From contig CP001769.1 in the NCBI GenBank assembly GCA_000024525.1, positions 2,218,001 to 2,282,000 of the forward strand: a DNA stretch of 64,000 nt, in the 5' to 3' direction. A model generated the notes under the pieces. The model searched no databases. It had not been told where the DNA came from and saw only the letters and a list, made by a program, of their open reading frames with translations. The position numbers were made by a program, and so were the translations under genes. Shown one piece after another: positions 61,656-64,000 of the stretch (positions within the stretch are counted from its first letter, which is position 1; each line of letters begins with the position of its first letter). The DNA comes from Spirosoma linguale DSM 74. GTDB lineage: Bacteria > Bacteroidota > Bacteroidia > Cytophagales > Spirosomataceae.

Positions 61656-62978
61656 TTATGTACCGGAGGTGACGAATAGTTTCAGCTGCAACTGATCATT
61701 TTGCTTGAGCTGATCCCCGAGTGCAGACCGCTGAAGCAGTGTTCTGATCGTATAACCACCCGAGGGTGTTGGTGCCGCCAGCAGCAGCGGTTGTGCCAGT
61801 GCTTTTTTCTTGATGATCTGACCAATGTAGTAGGTCAGGTCAATCGTATAACTATCGGTAAACAGGATAGCCAGAGGATCTACGTAATAGTTGCCACTTG
61901 CGGCCTCGCCCCCCGAAACACCACCCGGTATTGAGGCAATGAATTCGTTCTGGTTATTGGTTTGGTACAGTTGCAGACTCGACAGGGGTGGGTAGTTGTC
62001 CCGTCTGTCGAGACGAACGGAGCTAACAACCAGGAGGGCTCTATTTAGATCGGCGAGGTTCTCAGGGCGAAAGAAATTATTCAGGTAGGGAAACTCAATC
62101 CTGGTTTGCAGGCCAGAACCCACCGAAACAAAGGTCGTATTGTTAGTCAGGCTGCTGCTGACAATGTCGGAACGGCTTTTCAGAGCACTCAATGGTGTAC
62201 CGCTACGGTCATTAATAATCTTGGTGAAATGCAGCGAGGTAACCGGGAACAGGAGTGTAGCGGCCGTGCGGTTCAGGTCTGTATCATGGTAATACATTCG
62301 TAAGCCGCTAACAGTACTACTCGTCGACAAACCGATAAAGGTATTGGCGGTTGAGCTGGAGGTTATCGCAAAACCTGGCAGAAAATCGTTCAGGTTTATG
62401 TTGTTGCTGATTTCTCCGCTAATGATTTTATCGAACAGATTCTGCGCCAATGAATCCGGCATGCGAACCTGTATGCGACGGGTACCGCTAAATGGATGAG
62501 GGACAAACGACCGTTTGGCAATGGGTTTGGCGGCATACCCAACCGAACTGGTATTATAATAGTACTGGGCGGGCATCGGTCTGTTGAGCAGACTAACATT
62601 CATATCGAATGTTGAGGTCGTATCGCCGTAAACGAACGAATAACCGAATTCCAGCACCAGCGAATCCAGCCGAAAGTTCGTCTGGGAAACTAATGAGTTG
62701 GCAGGGTAATCGATGGCCGCAAATGATTGAACGGTCTGCTGTCCAGTTTGCGCGTCCTTCCAATACCCAACAGCTATATCCGGCTCAGATGATCCCGATG
62801 TCAGGAATGAGTCGGTCCGCATAACCGTGGAGGAACGTACCGTCACGGAGTCGAGGGAAAAGACCTGCAACTGCTGCGGATTAATAACCGACTGACCTAC
62901 GTTGAGATCGCCCGATTGACAACCAGATAGCACGATACCGGCCAGCCAAAGCAAACCGGCGTACCAGAGAATACGCAT
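61656..62978 (-). CDS. DUF4270 lipoprotein
   Basis: This 440-residue lipoprotein has a signal with lipobox LSGC and belongs to DUF4270, a Bacteroidota-specific secreted family. Parts such as VFSLDSVTVRSSTVMRTDSF, DIAVGYWKDAQTG and FRLDSLVLEFGY match the family. The ATG at 62978 is preferred to TTG at 62984. It forms a run with a DUF4907 and a Kelch gene. The function of the family is unresolved; surface or matrix attachment is inferred. Confidence 0.88.
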   Translation of the reverse strand: MRILWYAGLLWLAGIVLSGCQSGDLNVGQSVINPQQLQVFSLDSVTVRSSTVMRTDSFLTSGSSEPDIAVGYWKDAQTGQQTVQSFAAIDYPANSLVSQTNFRLDSLVLEFGYSFVYGDTTSTFDMNVSLLNRPMPAQYYYNTSSVGYAAKPIAKRSFVPHPFSGTRRIQVRMPDSLAQNLFDKIISGEISNNINLNDFLPGFAITSSSTANTFIGLSTSSTVSGLRMYYHDTDLNRTAATLLFPVTSLHFTKIINDRSGTPLSALKSRSDIVSSSLTNNTTFVSVGSGLQTRIEFPYLNNFFRPENLADLNRALLVVSSVRLDRRDNYPPLSSLQLYQTNNQNEFIASIPGGVSGGEAASGNYYVDPLAILFTDSYTIDLTYYIGQIIKKKALAQPLLLAAPTPSGGYTIRTLLQRSALGDQLKQNDQLQLKLFVTSGT

Positions 62979-62989
62979 AAGCAAATAAT

Positions 62990-63352
62990 TCAGGGAATTT
63001 TTACGCCCAACCGGCGTAGTTCGTCATTCGTCAGGGTAGGCAGGGCCTTATCCTGTTGTATCTTCTCGGCTACCCGCTCACCAACGCGCTTTGCTTCGTC
63101 CTCGGAAGCAAAGCCTACTATTCCGGGCTGACCCGGAATAGTAGGCTGATGAATAAGTAGCTCTCCGTTAGTGACTATGGAATAGCCCCAGCCGCCAGCC
63201 GTTTGAAACACCTCAACCGTATACGGATGCATACGCTGGTAAACAAGCCTGACTGTTAGAACCGCCAGTATAAGCAACACCAGAAGCAAGCCTTTTCGTA
63301 CCAGGTTAGTTTTCACCGATGGGCCAGCTTTTTTCAATGAGCTATCCTGCAC
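62990..63352 (-). CDS. DUF4907 membrane-anchored protein
   Basis: This 120-residue protein has an N-terminal membrane segment (GLLLVLLILAVLTVRLVYQ). The outer part has YTVEVFQTAGGWGYSI and PTIPGQPGIVGFASEDEAKR. The start is a GTG at 63352, 6 bp after the Kelch stop. A perfect palindrome lies inside the coding sequence at 63113-63146. Function is unknown; DUF4907 is found with DUF4270 and Kelch genes in Bacteroidota. Confidence 0.8.
   Translation of the reverse strand: MQDSSLKKAGPSVKTNLVRKGLLLVLLILAVLTVRLVYQRMHPYTVEVFQTAGGWGYSIVTNGELLIHQPTIPGQPGIVGFASEDEAKRVGERVAEKIQQDKALPTLTNDELRRLGVKIP
63113..63146. repeat. 15-bp perfect palindrome within the DUF4907 gene
   Basis: GCCTACTATTCCGGG (63113-63127) pairs with CCCGGAATAGTAGGC (63132-63146), 4-base loop. 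On the minus strand it encodes part of PTIPGQPGIVG. It resembles an intergenic palindrome placed in frame within a coding region. Confidence 0.75.
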
Positions 63353-63357
63353 CTTAT

Positions 63358-64000
63358 TTAGTTAATAACCTGCTCAACGGCTGGATCGAAATCCCACAGA
63401 TCGTCAAAACGGCTTGTTCCGCTGGAACTACCCGTGGTAACGTACCCTTTGTTTCCGATTGCAAAGCCTACCGCGTTCTGGCGGGGAGATCCTTCAAAAG
63501 AACCAAGTTGCGACCAGGTATCATCGGCCGGATTGTACTGCCAAACGGATACGTTATCGCCAAGTGTCACATAACCTTTGCCATTGATGGCGAACCCAAC
63601 AGCATAGCTGCGCTGAACGGCCTGATCGGTCAGGAAGTCGAGCTTCTGCGTCCATACATCCGTGGCCGGATCATACACATACCAGTCCCGCTGGGCAATA
63701 CCATTGTTGTTTCCGGTACCTGCATAGGCTTTGCCATCAATCACAAAAGCGATACCGCCAATGCGTTTTTCACCACCGTAGCTAGCTACCTTGGTCCAGG
63801 CATTGGCCGTAGGGTCAAACGCCCACATATCTTTGAGGTAGTTACCGTCGTTGCCGGTGGCCACATAGCCTTTGTTGCCAATTCCGAAAGCCAGCGAACC
63901 GTACCGGGCTGTTCCGCCGAAATCCGAAACCTTGGTCCATATGTTGGTGGTTGGATCGTAGCTCCAGAAATCCTTCAGCTTGTCGCTGTTGACATTGATA
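63358..64000 (-). CDS. Kelch-repeat secreted protein (partial)
   Basis: This protein has repeated Kelch-type blades: WSYDPTTNIWTKVSDFGG, AFGIGNKGYVATGN, YVYDPATDVWTQKLDFL and VWQYNPADDTWSQL. The open frame reaches the right edge, so the N-terminus and any signal peptide are outside the window. It starts the run leading to DUF4907 and DUF4270. Kelch propellers usually bind proteins or glycans; the partner is unknown. Confidence 0.88.
   Translation of the reverse strand, partial: INVNSDKLKDFWSYDPTTNIWTKVSDFGGTARYGSLAFGIGNKGYVATGNDGNYLKDMWAFDPTANAWTKVASYGGEKRIGGIAFVIDGKAYAGTGNNNGIAQRDWYVYDPATDVWTQKLDFLTDQAVQRSYAVGFAINGKGYVTLGDNVSVWQYNPADDTWSQLGSFEGSPRQNAVGFAIGNKGYVTTGSSSGTSRFDDLWDFDPAVEQVIN

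Noticed and set aside
1..64000. Search by eye for rRNA, tRNA, phage and intact insertion sequences
   Set aside because: No rRNA or tRNA pattern, transposase or integrase was recognised, so none is reported; this is a limit of inspection without a search tool.

Overview
The window looks like a chromosomal segment of a Bacteroidota bacterium of the order Cytophagales, most like Spirosoma and its relatives. The evidence is a type IX secretion sorting domain, DUF4270/DUF4907/Kelch genes, secreted Gfo/Idh/MocA and DUF1080 sugar enzymes, LytTR two-component systems, weak Shine-Dalgarno use and moderate GC content. No rRNA, tRNA, CRISPR array, phage or intact insertion sequence was recognised. The genus is an inference from gene content.

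Layout. 1-887 holds the N-terminal part of an M16 peptidase. 1008-7402 (minus) is one run: TolC-type channel, HlyD-type adaptor, ABC permease, ABC ATPase, then a LytS-like kinase and LytTR regulator. 7604-9895 encodes two Tat-exported sugar enzymes. 9968-17422 is an ion-homeostasis and stress island. It holds a CPA1 antiporter, a ribosome-hibernation factor next to a release-factor-like (baeRF) protein, the remnant of a second antiporter, NhaD, an OmpR/EnvZ-type pair and CsbD. Three copies of a 19-bp direct-repeat motif, TTCTAAGG-N3-TTCTAA, occur only in this island in my reading and are candidate operators of the OmpR-type regulator. 17481-41804 is mostly single-gene metabolism: flavoprotein, DUF2147, thioesterase, DctA, bestrophin, Dcp peptidase, AraC plus aldo/keto reductase, GH63, TlpA-like thioredoxin, a formylglycine-enzyme-like/sialidase fusion, M28, serine hydrolase, M20 and YceI.

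42073-50391 is envelope-related. It contains a large T9SS-sorted protein, an operon of Rieske protein, thioredoxin, ApbE, DUF4266 and DUF3570 that looks like an exported redox module, and an orphan curlin-repeat protein. 50667-57369 encodes a secreted glycan set: GH95 fucosidase-type enzyme, a DUF1080 protein and a beta-propeller fused to a blue-copper domain. 57479-61257 is a KaiC-KaiB-KaiB-PAS kinase operon without KaiA, a non-cyanobacterial Kai signalling module. 61656-64000 is a Kelch-DUF4907-DUF4270 operon cut by the right edge.

The most unusual feature at sequence level is in the spacers. Many gene ends carry long, often perfect inverted repeats of 20-48 bp. In eight of them the 5' arm, or its outer part, is almost or fully devoid of C and is built from short tandem words. 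Two copies share a conserved core (ACGGGCTTCAGCCCGT) but carry unrelated outer arms that are nevertheless symmetric. Several arms overlap stop codons.
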